From contig CAWWAF010000107.1 of the NCBI GenBank assembly GCA_963934795.1, positions 1-12,556 of the forward strand: a stretch of DNA of 12,556 bases, given 5' to 3'. The DNA is from UBA8438 sp963934795 (GTDB taxonomy: Bacteria > Acidobacteriota > Vicinamibacteria > Vicinamibacterales > UBA8438). The notes beneath the pieces were generated by a model. It was not told the DNA's origin, did no database searches, and saw only the letters and a list, made by a program, of their open reading frames with translations. Position numbers and translations under genes: made by a program. Below are positions 1 to 6,342 of this stretch, in pieces (position 1 is the stretch's first letter; each line of letters begins with the position of its first letter).

Positions 1-596
1 CGGTCGGCCGCATCGTACTGACTGCTCGACCCCCCTCCAGCGCTCTCGCCGGCGTCTGGCGCCGCGCGGGTCGCCAGCAGGGCCGCCATGCGCTGTCGCG
101 CCTCCGGTGTCATCGGGGGCACCCGGCCATTCTCAGGGTCCACGACGAGAGAGGTCCGTGCTTGCCCGTCTATGGTCACGGGACGTTCGCCAGGACTGAG
201 CCAGAAGAGGTTGTAACCGCCGACCGTGCCCCCACCCAATCGGAACAGACCCTCAAGATAGGAGTTGGTCGGCGACGTATCGCCACCAACCGGTGGCGCG
301 ACCCGGTCGGCCTCGAGGGGCGCGAGATCTCGCACGTTGCGCTGCTCCTCGTACTGCACCATCGTGGCCACTTCCTCTTCAGTGAGGTGCGGCCGGCCGT
401 CATATTCGGCGGGCCGCTCGACCGGTGTCATCGTCGCCACGTCATAGACGCCCGTCAGGTCGGGGTGCCCATCCGCGGTCCTCGGGACAGCCGACGGCGT
501 CTCCCGGGTCTGGGCCGAGACCGTCCCGGCGTCGAGCCAGACGCCCGGAGCCGCGAATACGAGAAGAACGGCGAGTGACAATAACCGATTCGGCAT
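1..596 (-). CDS. secreted acidobacterial hypothetical protein, N-terminal part (3' end outside window)
   Basis: The frame is open for 198 codons from an ATG at 596 to the left edge, so only the N-terminal portion is seen. A GGAGG ribosome site (complement of 605-609) lies 8 bases upstream and fixes the start. Residues 1-29 form a signal peptide: MPNRLLSLAVLLVFAAPGVW, then a likely cleavage site after the 'VSAQ' region. The mature part opens with 'ADGHPDLTGVYD', a motif I associate from memory with a large family of secreted proteins of unknown function in Acidobacteria, often written 'DGkPDLsGvW'. It then has an acidic stretch ('LTEEEVATMVQYEEQRN'), a Gly-rich segment (GLFRLGGGTVGGYNLFW) and a short strand region (RTSLVVDPENGRVPPMT) typical of the same family. 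The role is unknown; the location is periplasm or cell surface. Family assignment is by motif memory only. Confidence 0.8.
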   Translation of the reverse strand, partial: MPNRLLSLAVLLVFAAPGVWLDAGTVSAQTRETPSAVPRTADGHPDLTGVYDVATMTPVERPAEYDGRPHLTEEEVATMVQYEEQRNVRDLAPLEADRVAPPVGGDTSPTNSYLEGLFRLGGGTVGGYNLFWLSPGERPVTIDGQARTSLVVDPENGRVPPMTPEARQRMAALLATRAAPDAGESAGGGSSSQYDAAD

Positions 597-765
597 GTGC
601 AGAACCTCCGGCGTTAGTGTAGACGATGCCCCGCACCGGCCGGGCGCCTAGGGCTGCAGCGACGGCCTGTTTGGCGCGGTCATCGTGTGACCTGGCTCCG
701 GTCCGTCGCAGCGCCGTCAGCAGGTATGATCGGCTGGTTGTCACTGTGCCACCCGAGATGTTTAC

Positions 766-1251
766 GTGTCGCGCCGCTCTAAGATGAGGCTTGCCTGCCT
801 ACTTTTGGCCTTGATGCTCGTCCTCGTTCCACAAGTTTGGACGCAAGGCTACCCGGAGCCGCCAGTCGACTCGGGGCCGGTACTGCGATTTCTCGAACTC
901 CGATTTCCGACGCAGGGGAATCAACCATTCCATCGTCAGACGACCTACCTCGGGCAGGCCGAGACGGTCGGCTATCTGAGCATGCCCGGACGTCCGGCGT
1001 ATACGCTCTACACTGATGTCGAGGCGGTGATCCTGCTGGATGCCGAACGTTTCTGGGTCTCAGGCGGTTTCGTCAGCGTCTGGGTCGATGTGGTCGACAG
1101 CCGGTTCGAGAACGCCGTCGTCGGCAAGCGCGTCGTGTTCAACTTCGTGGAACGGCGAGACAGTCGTCCGCCGACGGACACTCATCCGACCGTGCCACCG
1201 GCGTTTCGCGAGTCGCCGCCGGGGCACACGCGACTGTACCCACCGCCCTGA
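766..1251 (+). CDS. exported protein of unknown function
   Basis: This is a 161-residue frame from GTG 766. An in-frame ATG at 784 gives a cleaner signal peptide (MRLACLLLALMLVLVPQVW, then TQG) and may be the true start, making 155 residues. Neither start has a strong ribosome site; a weak GAG lies 8 bases before 766. The mature part looks beta-rich ('AYTLYTDVEAVILLDAERFW', 'FVSVWVDVVDSRFENAVVG', 'KRVVFNFVERR'). It ends in a Pro-rich tail with no membrane helix, which suggests a soluble periplasmic or surface domain. I recognise no family. The natural amino-acid composition and signal peptide argue that it is a real gene. It is the first of three same-strand genes but is separated by about 95 bases from the next. 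Confidence 0.7.
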   Translation: MSRRSKMRLACLLLALMLVLVPQVWTQGYPEPPVDSGPVLRFLELRFPTQGNQPFHRQTTYLGQAETVGYLSMPGRPAYTLYTDVEAVILLDAERFWVSGGFVSVWVDVVDSRFENAVVGKRVVFNFVERRDSRPPTDTHPTVPPAFRESPPGHTRLYPPP

Positions 1252-1346
1252 GAACGATTCGCAGGCGCCCGGTCGCGCTGGACCTCGTCTGGAAGCGGCT
1301 CCGATGTCACGGTTCGGGGCAAGGGCGACATCACGATGCCAGCCGA

Positions 1347-1538
1347 ATGGTCAACGACTGGCTGACGACTCACACAGTCGAACACCCCATCTGGGTCGAG
1401 CTGGTGACATGGGCGTGCTACGCTGCCTTGGCGTTGGCATTTCTAGGCATCGGGCACTTCTTGTTGAGCGGTCGAATCAGCCTCTTGAAATTCGGAGGCG
1501 CGTACGCTCTGCGAGCTACGCCCAACTTGCCCGCCTGA
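1347..1538 (+). CDS. small single-helix membrane protein, possibly frameshifted at its C-terminus
   Basis: The 63-residue frame has one strong hydrophobic segment at about residues 17-40 (WVELVTWACYAALALAFLG, then IGHFLL). It is preceded by a short polar N-terminus and followed by a basic 'SGR' and 'LLKFGG'. This pattern suggests a one-pass inner-membrane protein. No clear ribosome site precedes ATG 1347. The frame stops at 1538. A second frame, open through this region, ends at 1612 with a plausible cytoplasmic tail ('SYAQLARLIARQRRFPYYED') and overlaps the next gene's start as ATGA. A single-base indel near 1490-1510 would join the two into one protein of about 85-90 residues. I recognise no family. 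The hydrophobic segment is the main support for coding. Confidence 0.45.
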   Translation: MVNDWLTTHTVEHPIWVELVTWACYAALALAFLGIGHFLLSGRISLLKFGGAYALRATPNLPA

Positions 1539-1608
1539 TTGCACGACAACGTCGCTTCCCCTACTACGAGGACGGCCGACTCCGGCCCGGCCTCTTCTTG
1601 GAGAACCA

Positions 1609-1863
1609 ATGAGCCAATTGAACACCATCGTCGCGTCCCTCCGGCAGGAAAAGGCCGAACGTGAAGGCCAGCTAGCGCGTCTCGACGCAGCAATCTCCGC
1701 CCTCACAGGTGTTTCAGCCGATCTTGGGCAGGCTGCACAGAAGCCCGTCACGAAATCGGCCGCAACAAAGAGGACCCGCAGGTCAATGACGCCCGCGCAG
1801 AAGAAGCTGGTCTCGGTCCGGATGAAGAAATATTGGCGGGCCCGGAGGAAAGCGGCAAAGTGA
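1609..1863 (+). CDS. small basic coiled-coil protein
   Basis: This 84-residue protein starts at ATG 1609, with GGAGA about 5 bases upstream (TTGGAGAACCA-ATG). Residues 1-38 form a heptad-like charged helix ('IVASLRQEKAEREGQLARLD') suited to coiled-coil dimerisation. Residues 39-55 are a linker. The C-terminus, about residues 54-84, is strongly basic: 'TKRTRRSMTPAQKKLVSVRM', then KKYWRARRKAAK. Small proteins with a coiled coil followed by an 'RR.MS..ARrriaaAqraRWa' type tail recur in Acidobacteria and related phyla. Their function is not established. The basic tail suggests nucleic-acid binding, which is inference. The start overlaps the end of an alternative frame of the upstream membrane gene (ATGA at 1609-1612), so the two may be co-translated. 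Confidence 0.75.
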   Translation: MSQLNTIVASLRQEKAEREGQLARLDAAISALTGVSADLGQAAQKPVTKSAATKRTRRSMTPAQKKLVSVRMKKYWRARRKAAK

Positions 1864-1943
1864 CGGTGTGCGGTCTCGTGATGTGGTCAAGGCGGCACGG
1901 CCAGGCGCCTAGTGGCTCCCGGAAGATGGTCGGGCGGCCAATC

Positions 1944-2309
1944 TCATCGGAACGAGTAGCCGACCATCAGTTTCAGGTCTGGGCTGTCGCTGACGCCGAT
2001 CTTGAACTCTCCGAATAGCCCGTCGTCGTGTTCAGCCCCGACCAGGACATTGAACCCACCCCCGGCCTCGGTGTCGTCTCGCCCCCGCCCGCGGCCGTCG
2101 CTGAAGCGGTAGATGTTTAGGGCTGGACCCGCCCCAACGTAGGCGGCCCACGGTTTACCCGCTAGAGGAATCTTGTAGGCGAACTCCAGATTGAATGCGA
2201 CGTTGTTTCGTTCGCCGGGGCGGATGCGGCCTACGCGGATCGGCTGGAGTTCGGGCCCGAGGCTCCAGGCTGGCAACAGATCGGCGCTCGCCTCATCCTC
2301 TACCTCCAC
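1944..2309 (-). pseudogene. C-terminal fragment of an outer-membrane beta-barrel protein
   Basis: The frame encodes alternating beta-strands typical of a small outer-membrane barrel: 'NVAFNLEFAYKIPL', 'PWAAYVGAGPALNIYRF', 'AGGGFNVLVGAEH', 'GLFGEFKIGV'. It ends in 'DSPDLKLMVGYSFR', close to the aromatic-residue ending recognised by the BAM machinery. There is no signal peptide. The frame is open back to a stop at 2424-2426, but the only start-like codon is GTG 2309 and the residues before it are Pro/Arg-rich and unlike a barrel. The signal peptide and first strands therefore appear to be lost. The 5' side runs directly into the start of an unrelated secreted protein in another frame, which points to a deletion fusion. 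A short functional product from GTG 2309 cannot be excluded, but it would lack an export signal. Confidence 0.55.
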
Positions 2310-2589
2310 ATCCTCGGGGGCCTTGTAGGCCTCGTGGCCGGGTCGGTCGCGAGGCTGACGCGCAAGGGCGGGGCTGGGCTGGGCATCGGGTCGCGGGCAG
2401 GGTCTTTCTGGTCGCGATGTTCGTCACGCACCTGATCGGGCGACCGTCGCCGTCGACGACGCTGACGTCGACCTCGACGAGGTCAACGCCAGCCCGAAAG
2501 GTCGGACGCTGCTGCGATGTCTGCGCGGAGAGTGCCGCGCTCACGGTAAGCACGAACAGCCCAAGCCCAGTCAGCCACTGTCTGCGCAT
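2293..2589 (-). pseudogene. truncated N-terminus of a secreted VWA-type protein
   Basis: From ATG 2589 the first 50 or so residues read as a clean secreted protein. There is a signal peptide (MRRQWLTGLGLFVLTVSAAL, cleavage near SAQ) followed by 'RPTFRAGVDLVEVDVSVVDG' and DGRPI. From memory this is the usual opening of secreted acidobacterial VWA-domain proteins, in which it is followed by 'rGLtaaDF...eDGkpq' and then a von Willebrand A domain. Here the homology ends at about 2430. The frame continues as Arg/Pro/Cys-rich nonsense (RCVTNIATRKTLPATRCPAQ) to a TAG at 2293, and no VWA domain follows. The frame overlaps the beta-barrel fragment on the same strand. The simplest reading is a deletion that joined two genes out of frame. 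Confidence 0.55.
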
Positions 2590-2648
2590 GATGGTCAGCC
2601 CCGTCGCACCTAACACTGTAGCTCAAATGGGCCGTTCTCAAGGAGCCT

Positions 2649-2733
2649 TTGCCTAGTCCATTGAGGGCGACAGCACTCTCGTTACGTTGAGTGTCCGCGC
2701 CGCGCGGTTCCGCCATTCGTGGCGACTAGGCAA
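2649..2733. repeat. 85-bp unit bounded by perfect 10-bp inverted repeats
   Basis: TTGCCTAGTC at 2649-2658 is the exact reverse complement of GACTAGGCAA at 2724-2733. Between them a smaller inverted pair, CACTC and GAGTG, could form a nested stem, and GGCGAC occurs just inside both ends. The unit lies in the non-coding gap between the zinc-ribbon gene and the truncated VWA-type gene. It could be a REP/MITE-like element or a folded transcript. No target-site duplication is visible at the edges. Confidence 0.4.
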
Positions 2734-2781
2734 GACCGACCGACACCGTGGCCGAGTCCTGGGCGTTGACCCATCGCGCAG

Positions 2782-3000
2782 CTACTGCGTGAAGAAGTCA
2801 AATACGTTCCCGAGCCCGCTGCTGTCGACCTTGAAGAGTTCCGTGTGCTTGCACTGCTGACACGTCACGGTCGTGAACCGCCGACCCTGCACGTCGAACA
2901 CCTTGCTCCAGAAGCCGCCAGCGGCGCGAATCTCACCGGTGTCGTAGTGCCGGTGGTCGCAGCGCAGGCACTTGTAGCGCGTGGACATCTCATGTGGCAT
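2782..3000 (-). CDS. zinc-ribbon nucleic-acid-binding protein (PF09855 / DUF2082-like)
   Basis: This 72-residue protein carries two Cys pairs, CLRC at residues 11-14 and CQQC at 47-50, forming a zinc ribbon. The intervening 'YDTGEIRAAGGFWSKVFDVQ' and 'RRFTTVTCQQCKHTELF', and the ending 'LGNVFDFFTQ', match the conserved order of the PF09855 family ('TGEIratGg.lsk.fDiq...F.tVtC..CgyTE.yk...s.lgnifDFf'). The family is described as zinc-ribbon nucleic-acid-binding; its biological target is unknown and it is cytoplasmic. The start at 3000 is set by a GAGGAGGA ribosome site (complement of 3006-3013), about 5 bases upstream. A longer in-frame extension to 3084 lacks this support, and an ATG at 2988 is an internal alternative. 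A lysine-rich small gene lies about 115 bases upstream on the same strand. Confidence 0.9.
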   Translation of the reverse strand: MPHEMSTRYKCLRCDHRHYDTGEIRAAGGFWSKVFDVQGRRFTTVTCQQCKHTELFKVDSSGLGNVFDFFTQ

Positions 3001-3114
3001 TCTCGTCCTCCTCATCCAACTACGCGCCAGCGGTCCGGGTAATTCGTACGCGGGAGACCGTTGCGGACTGTAGAGGGCGGTCACGTCGCAGTGGCCGAGG
3101 CGGGTGCCAAGGAC

Positions 3115-3231
3115 TCAGCCTGTTCTCTTTTTTACCTGTTTATCCCGCTTCTTGTTCTTCTTGTCTGCGTCCTTGGCGGCCTTTTGTTTCTGGCCCTTGT
3201 TCTTGTCTTTCTGACCACCTTTATCTCCCAT
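3115..3231 (-). CDS. 38-residue lysine-rich small protein
   Basis: A short frame runs from ATG 3231 to TGA 3115-3117. Fourteen of the 38 residues are Lys, two are Arg and five are Asp. It begins MGDKGGQKDKNKGQKQKAAK and ends KKRTG. I recognise the type: very short 'MGDKGsKKDKgKgQKQKa..' proteins occur across several bacterial phyla with no known function. A good ribosome site (AAGGGAG, about 6-7 bases before the ATG) supports translation. Lys codons are mixed AAG and AAA, so local GC is lower than in neighbours. A positively charged, probably disordered chain could bind RNA, DNA or phosphate polymers, which is inference. The opposite strand reads as a hydrophobic frame only because AAG and AAA complement to Leu and Phe codons. 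Confidence 0.75.
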   Translation of the reverse strand: MGDKGGQKDKNKGQKQKAAKDADKKNKKRDKQVKKRTG

Positions 3232-3415
3232 GGCATGTCTCCCTTATTGCAGTGCGCGCACGAGCTGGATTGCCCGGCGATGGACGGTGTGAAATGAGGA
3301 ACGGGCCCATTCTACGTCCAGAGAGGCTAGCCTGCACCACCCTCGATGCCTCTCGGGCGTGATGTGCGCCACCCGCGTTCCCGCACGACTGGCGGCGCGC
3401 TGTCTTCGCCGCAGG

Positions 3416-3434
3416 CCGGCGTGAGCGACGCCGG
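3416..3434 (-). terminator. hairpin downstream of the 3458-3865 gene, possible terminator
   Basis: CCGGCGT (3416-3422) and ACGCCGG (3428-3434) form a perfect 7-bp GC-rich stem with a 5-base loop, 24 bases beyond the stop of the minus-strand gene. No T-run follows on that strand, so it is not a classic intrinsic terminator. Confidence 0.25.
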
Positions 3435-3457
3435 TGGCCCTGCAAGCGCTGAGTCGG

Positions 3458-3865
3458 TTAGGGCCGGGACTGGAACTGCGTCTCGGTGCAACTGCTGAAA
3501 TCGACCACATCGGCGACCTTCCGCTGAAGTGCCTCGAAGTCGTCGTCACCCAGGAGGATGGCGGTGAACGCGTCGCGGCTTTCCGCATCCGGGTGCTGTT
3601 CGGTAAAACGGATCTGGTTGACCGGCACGGCGAGCGATTGAAAACCGGTCATCCATCGACCGGTGTCGGCCGTCAGCTCGGCTCCGGGGTATCGCGCGTT
3701 CACAAGCGCGACCATCTCTTCGGCCAGAGCCTCAGCGTCAGGCTCCTGGCCCGCTTCGATGTTGCACACGCGTGAGAACACGAGGGGGCGGTCCGGTTGC
3801 GTCATTGGCGCCAGCGGCGTGGACCAGCCGACGATCACCGAGACGATGAGGCTCGAGAAGAGCAT
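3458..3865 (-). CDS. exported protein of unknown function, possible dimeric alpha-beta barrel
   Basis: From ATG 3865 this is a 135-residue protein. A strong GGAGG ribosome site lies 6 bases upstream (CCGGAGGAACGCC-ATG) and fixes this start, although the frame is open to 4015. The N-terminus 'MLFSSLIVSVIVGWSTPLAP' is a signal peptide or a membrane anchor. The rest reads like a small alpha/beta domain: 'LVFSRVCNIEAGQEPDAEAL' (strand then helix), 'EEMVALVNARYPGAELTADT', 'QSLAVPVNQIRFTEQHPDAE' and 'FEALQRKVADVVDFSSC'. An early 'V.nieaG...a...a.e..a..n..yPg' pattern with a later strand resembles dimeric alpha-beta-barrel (ABM/NIPSNAP-like) domains. That is a weak analogy and no family is certain. 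It is divergent from the DUF1223 gene, with about 80 bases between the two starts. Confidence 0.75.
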   Translation of the reverse strand: MLFSSLIVSVIVGWSTPLAPMTQPDRPLVFSRVCNIEAGQEPDAEALAEEMVALVNARYPGAELTADTGRWMTGFQSLAVPVNQIRFTEQHPDAESRDAFTAILLGDDDFEALQRKVADVVDFSSCTETQFQSRP

Positions 3866-3944
3866 GGCGTTCCTCCGGCGGACGGCCGGTGTTCGCTGGC
3901 CGATCGACCAGGGCCTGTCGTGGGTGAGATGATAGCGGACAGTG

Positions 3945-4766
3945 ATGCTCAAGAGCAGGGAGCGCAGTCGGAGAGGCGCAGGTGTCCTGGCCGCCGTGCT
4001 GAGCGTCGTCTGCATCGTCAGTGGCGTGGTCTCGCTGCTGCGGGCGTCGTCTCAAGAGCCGGGGAGCCCGGTCCTCGTGGAGCTGTTCACCTCGGAGGGG
4101 TGTTCGAGTTGTCCGCCGGCCGATGCGCTGCTGATCCGGCTTGACACAGAGCTCTCGGTGTCGGGCGCGCAGGTCATCGTGCTGAGCGAGCATGTCGACT
4201 ACTGGGACCGGCTCGGCTGGCGTGATCCGTTCTCGTCGAAGGCATTCACCGATCGGCAGGGGGCCTACCGCCAGGCGTTAGGCGAGCCAGCCAGCTACAC
4301 CCCACAGATGGTGGTAGATGGCGGGGCCGCGCTCGTCGGAAGCCTGGAATCCGAGGCGCTGGAAACGATAGCTCAGGCCGCGGCAGCACCCAAGGCCGCA
4401 ATGCATCTACACCCGACCGCTGTGATGGGGGCGGACGCGGTGGCGCTCCAGATACGGATTGCCAACCTGCCTCGGCTTGCCGGCGACGAGACGGCTGACG
4501 TGTGGCTCGCCGTGACCGAGACGGGGCTCGCCACCAATGTCCTGCGCGGAGAGAACGCCAGGCGTCGTTTGCGCCACGCGGCTGTGGCCCGTCGGCTGGA
4601 GCGCCTCGGGACGCTGCCGGCGGTGATGCCGACATCCTACGAAATCGCCATCACGGTGCCGCTCGACCCGAGCTGGAACCGAGATCAGCTCCGTCTCGTC
4701 GGGTTCATCCAAGAGGCAACCAGCAAGCGGGTGCTGGGTGCGGCCCAGGTCTCGCTGGCTCCTTGA
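3945..4766 (+). CDS. DUF1223 thioredoxin-like protein, membrane-anchored or exported
   Basis: This is a 273-residue protein. A hydrophobic N-terminal segment at about residues 12-33, after a basic start (MLKSRERSRR), exports or anchors it. The DUF1223 (PF06764) signature follows: 'VLVELFTSEGCSSCPPADAL', with the CxxC pair at C53 and C56. After it come 'HVDYWDRLGWRDPFSS' and 'YTPQMVVDG', both conserved in the family, and then a beta-rich C-terminal half. The fold is thioredoxin-like and the CSSC motif suggests a redox or metal role in the periplasm, but the family's reaction is not established. ATG 3945 is chosen over the adjacent GTG 3942 because a weak GGA sits 5 bases upstream of the ATG; the difference is one residue. 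It is divergent from the 3865 gene, so both promoters must lie in the short gap. Confidence 0.9.
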   Translation: MLKSRERSRRGAGVLAAVLSVVCIVSGVVSLLRASSQEPGSPVLVELFTSEGCSSCPPADALLIRLDTELSVSGAQVIVLSEHVDYWDRLGWRDPFSSKAFTDRQGAYRQALGEPASYTPQMVVDGGAALVGSLESEALETIAQAAAAPKAAMHLHPTAVMGADAVALQIRIANLPRLAGDETADVWLAVTETGLATNVLRGENARRRLRHAAVARRLERLGTLPAVMPTSYEIAITVPLDPSWNRDQLRLVGFIQEATSKRVLGAAQVSLAP

Positions 4767-4862
4767 TTCTGTCCAGATGCCTGCTGGTGTCGGACTGCAT
4801 GCTGCCACCGAGCCTTACGCGGGTCGCGATAGGGCGCGGCCTGAGCCGGCGCACCGCGTTCT

Positions 4863-5332
4863 GTGCGGATTGACGTCGTAGCCCGTTATGGCCGGAAGGA
4901 CGCATGCGAAATACTGAAACCCAGACACGCTATTGTTGCCGCCATCACCGCAGGGACCGTCGGCGTGACGATTGCCGTGTCTGCCCGGGCCGCGGGAGAC
5001 ATCGGGGGCGTTGAGTCCGAGGCGGGTTGGACGTTTTTGAGTCCGACAACGGTCGCTGACCACGTCCGCGCCGCTGGTATGGGGGTCATGCAACTCAACG
5101 GACCTCGATGCAACGCTTCTAATCTTCGACGTTTGCCTACCTTGCGTCGATGCGAGATAACTACTTGTGGGCGAGCGTCTTCAACGTTTCTAACCACCAG
5201 AACGGTGGCTATATCGGACTACAAAATTCAATCGCACCAATTGGCAGAGCGCGCGGTGGGATTTTCTCCATAGCCTCATCGGAGGTGGCTGCCGCTCTAC
5301 AGGACCGAAACCGGTGGCCGTCGAACCTCTGA
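4863..5332 (+). pseudogene. frameshifted remnant of an exported protein
   Basis: One frame begins near 4863 (GTG) and gives a signal-peptide-like segment ('KPRHAIVAAITAGTVGVTIA', then VSARAAGD) and 'EAGWTFLSPTTVADHV'. Its residues after about 5095 look like noise. A second frame, open from about 5120 and ending with TGA at 5330-5332, gives 'NYLWASVFNVSNHQNGGYIG', then LQNSI and 'RARGGIFSIASSEVAA'. That has the look of a secreted beta-sandwich protein with a 'W...F...GGYIGLQ...iFSi' pattern reminiscent of DUF3472-type proteins. One indel between about 5095 and 5122 would join the halves. The AT content is higher than in the flanks. There is no good ribosome site. The two halves may also be unrelated noise, so the call is tentative. 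Of the rest of 4767-5407, I see nothing in 4767-4862 and a hairpin at 5332-5363. Confidence 0.35.
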
Positions 5333-5363
5333 CTCATCCAACCCCACCTGAGACTGGATGAGT
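5332..5363. terminator. 9-bp-stem hairpin between the remnant and tRNA-Phe
   Basis: ACTCATCCA (5332-5340) and TGGATGAGT (5355-5363) are exact reverse complements separated by 14 bases. The hairpin sits immediately after the stop of the plus-strand remnant and 45 bases beyond the 3' end of the minus-strand tRNA, so it could end transcripts from either side. No T-run follows. Confidence 0.35.
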
Positions 5364-5407
5364 GGTACCAGGCACGAACGGCAACGCCCGGTTCTATTGG
5401 TCGAAAA

Positions 5408-5483
5408 TGGTGCCGAGGGGCAGAGTCGAACTGCCGACACCACGATTTTCAGTCGTGTGCTCTACCAACTGAGCTACCTCGGC
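5408..5483 (-). tRNA. tRNA-Phe (anticodon GAA)
   Basis: Read on the minus strand, the full cloverleaf is present. The acceptor stem is GCCGAGG paired with CCTCGGC, with discriminator A and an encoded CCA (complement of 5408-5410). The D arm is GCTC-AGTTGGTA-GAGC. The anticodon arm is CACGA-CTGAAAA-TCGTG with anticodon GAA. The variable loop is GTGTC. The T arm is GGCAG-TTCGACT-CTGCC. The length is 76 bases, usual for this tRNA. It lies downstream of the mannosyltransferase operon on the same strand but is probably transcribed separately: a weak promoter-like pair lies upstream (TTGCAC, complement of 5559-5564, and TATCGT, complement of 5535-5540, 18 bases apart). Confidence 0.97.
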
Positions 5484-5510
5484 ACGCCAGGACGAAGCGC
5501 GAACGGAAGG

Positions 5511-5529
5511 GCCGTCACCGCGTGACGGC
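5511..5529 (-). terminator. 8-bp-stem hairpin after the mannosyltransferase operon
   Basis: GCCGTCAC (5511-5518) and GTGACGGC (5522-5529) form a perfect GC-rich stem with a 3-base loop. It lies about 58 bases beyond the stop of the Pol-P-Man synthase gene and 28 bases before the tRNA. It fits the end of the operon, although no clear T-run follows. Alternatively it lies in the 5' leader of the tRNA transcript. Confidence 0.4.
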
Positions 5530-5586
5530 ACAGCACGATACCGCACGGCACCCGGTCGGTGCAACTGCGGGGCGGTGTCAGCGTGG

Positions 5587-6342
5587 TTATCGTGGCTCGG
5601 TCGGTGGCGGATGTCGCCGAAAACGCATCAACACGCGCCAGGGGACGATGAGCGACTCGCGGAACACGCGCGCGGTGAGTTTCGACGCCCCGTGCCGTCG
5701 GCCGACGAAGTGCACCGGCACCTCACCAATCGAACAGCCGGTCTGGGACGCTTCGCACAGCGTTTCGACCAAGAAGGCGAAGCCCTCGGCCCCCACGCGT
5801 TCCCAGCGGACCTGCCGCACCGCCGAGCGCCGCCAACAGCGGTAGCCGCTGGTGCAATCCTTGGCCCGTAGGCCGGTGACGGTTCGGACGTAGGTGTTGG
5901 CGCCCAGGCTCAGCGCCGCCCGGTAGCCGGGCCAGTTCTCTAGGCCGGCGCCTTCGGCGTAGCGCGAGCCGATGACCACGTCAAACCGCGTCGTGGCCGC
6001 GACCATCGCCGGCAGGTACTGGGGGTCATGTGACAGGTCGGCGTCCATCTGGCAGACAACATCGACATCAGTCGCGGCGGCCTTTGGAAACGCCTCGGCG
6101 TAGGAGAGCCCCAGTCCCCTTTTGCCGGTGCGGTGCAACACCTCGATGCGCCCTCGATACTGGGCGGCCAGTTGCTCCGCGACATCGCCGGTGCCGTCAG
6201 CGGATCGGTCGTCGACGATCAACAGTCGAATGTTCGCGTGCTCGAGGATGCGTGGCACCAGCAGTGGGAGGTTCTCGGCCTCGTTCAGCGTCGGCAGAAT
6301 GACGAGGGCGGTGCGGGAACTGGGCGGCGCGGCGGTCGTCAT
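5587..6342 (-). CDS. polyprenyl-phosphate mannose synthase (GT2, Dpm1-like)
   Basis: This 251-residue cytoplasmic GT2 enzyme would transfer mannose from GDP-mannose to a polyprenyl phosphate at the inner face of the membrane. Visible hallmarks are 'VILPTLNEAENLPLLVPRIL' (residues 14-33), 'IVDDRSADGTGD' (42-53), the metal-binding D-A-D in 'QMDADLSHDP' (100-102), 'RTGKRGLGLSYAEAF' (71-85), 'VIGSRYAEGAG' and the C-terminal 'VPVHFVGRRHGASKL'. Its length matches soluble Dpm1-type synthases, with no C-terminal membrane domain. ATG 6342 shares its A with the stop codon of the upstream gene (TGATG), so translation is coupled; the longer in-frame start at 6408 is inside that gene and is rejected. The sugar is inferred from the Dpm1 resemblance; Pol-P-glucose synthases look similar. 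Confidence 0.92.
   Translation of the reverse strand: MTTAAPPSSRTALVILPTLNEAENLPLLVPRILEHANIRLLIVDDRSADGTGDVAEQLAAQYRGRIEVLHRTGKRGLGLSYAEAFPKAAATDVDVVCQMDADLSHDPQYLPAMVAATTRFDVVIGSRYAEGAGLENWPGYRAALSLGANTYVRTVTGLRAKDCTSGYRCWRRSAVRQVRWERVGAEGFAFLVETLCEASQTGCSIGEVPVHFVGRRHGASKLTARVFRESLIVPWRVLMRFRRHPPPTEPR

Noticed and set aside
442..744. 100-residue minus-strand frame upstream of the left-edge gene
   Set aside because: It overlaps the secreted protein in another frame. It has no good ribosome site and turns Arg-rich where it overlaps the true coding sequence.
3061..3297. 78-residue hydrophobic frame on the plus strand resembling a membrane protein
   Set aside because: The Leu/Phe/Val run is the complement of the Lys codons in the small lysine-rich gene on the minus strand, which has a ribosome site and family character.
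3738..4193. 151-residue minus-strand frame spanning the divergent promoter region
   Set aside because: It overlaps the starts of both the DUF1223 gene and the 3865 gene, and has His/Arg-rich shadow composition.
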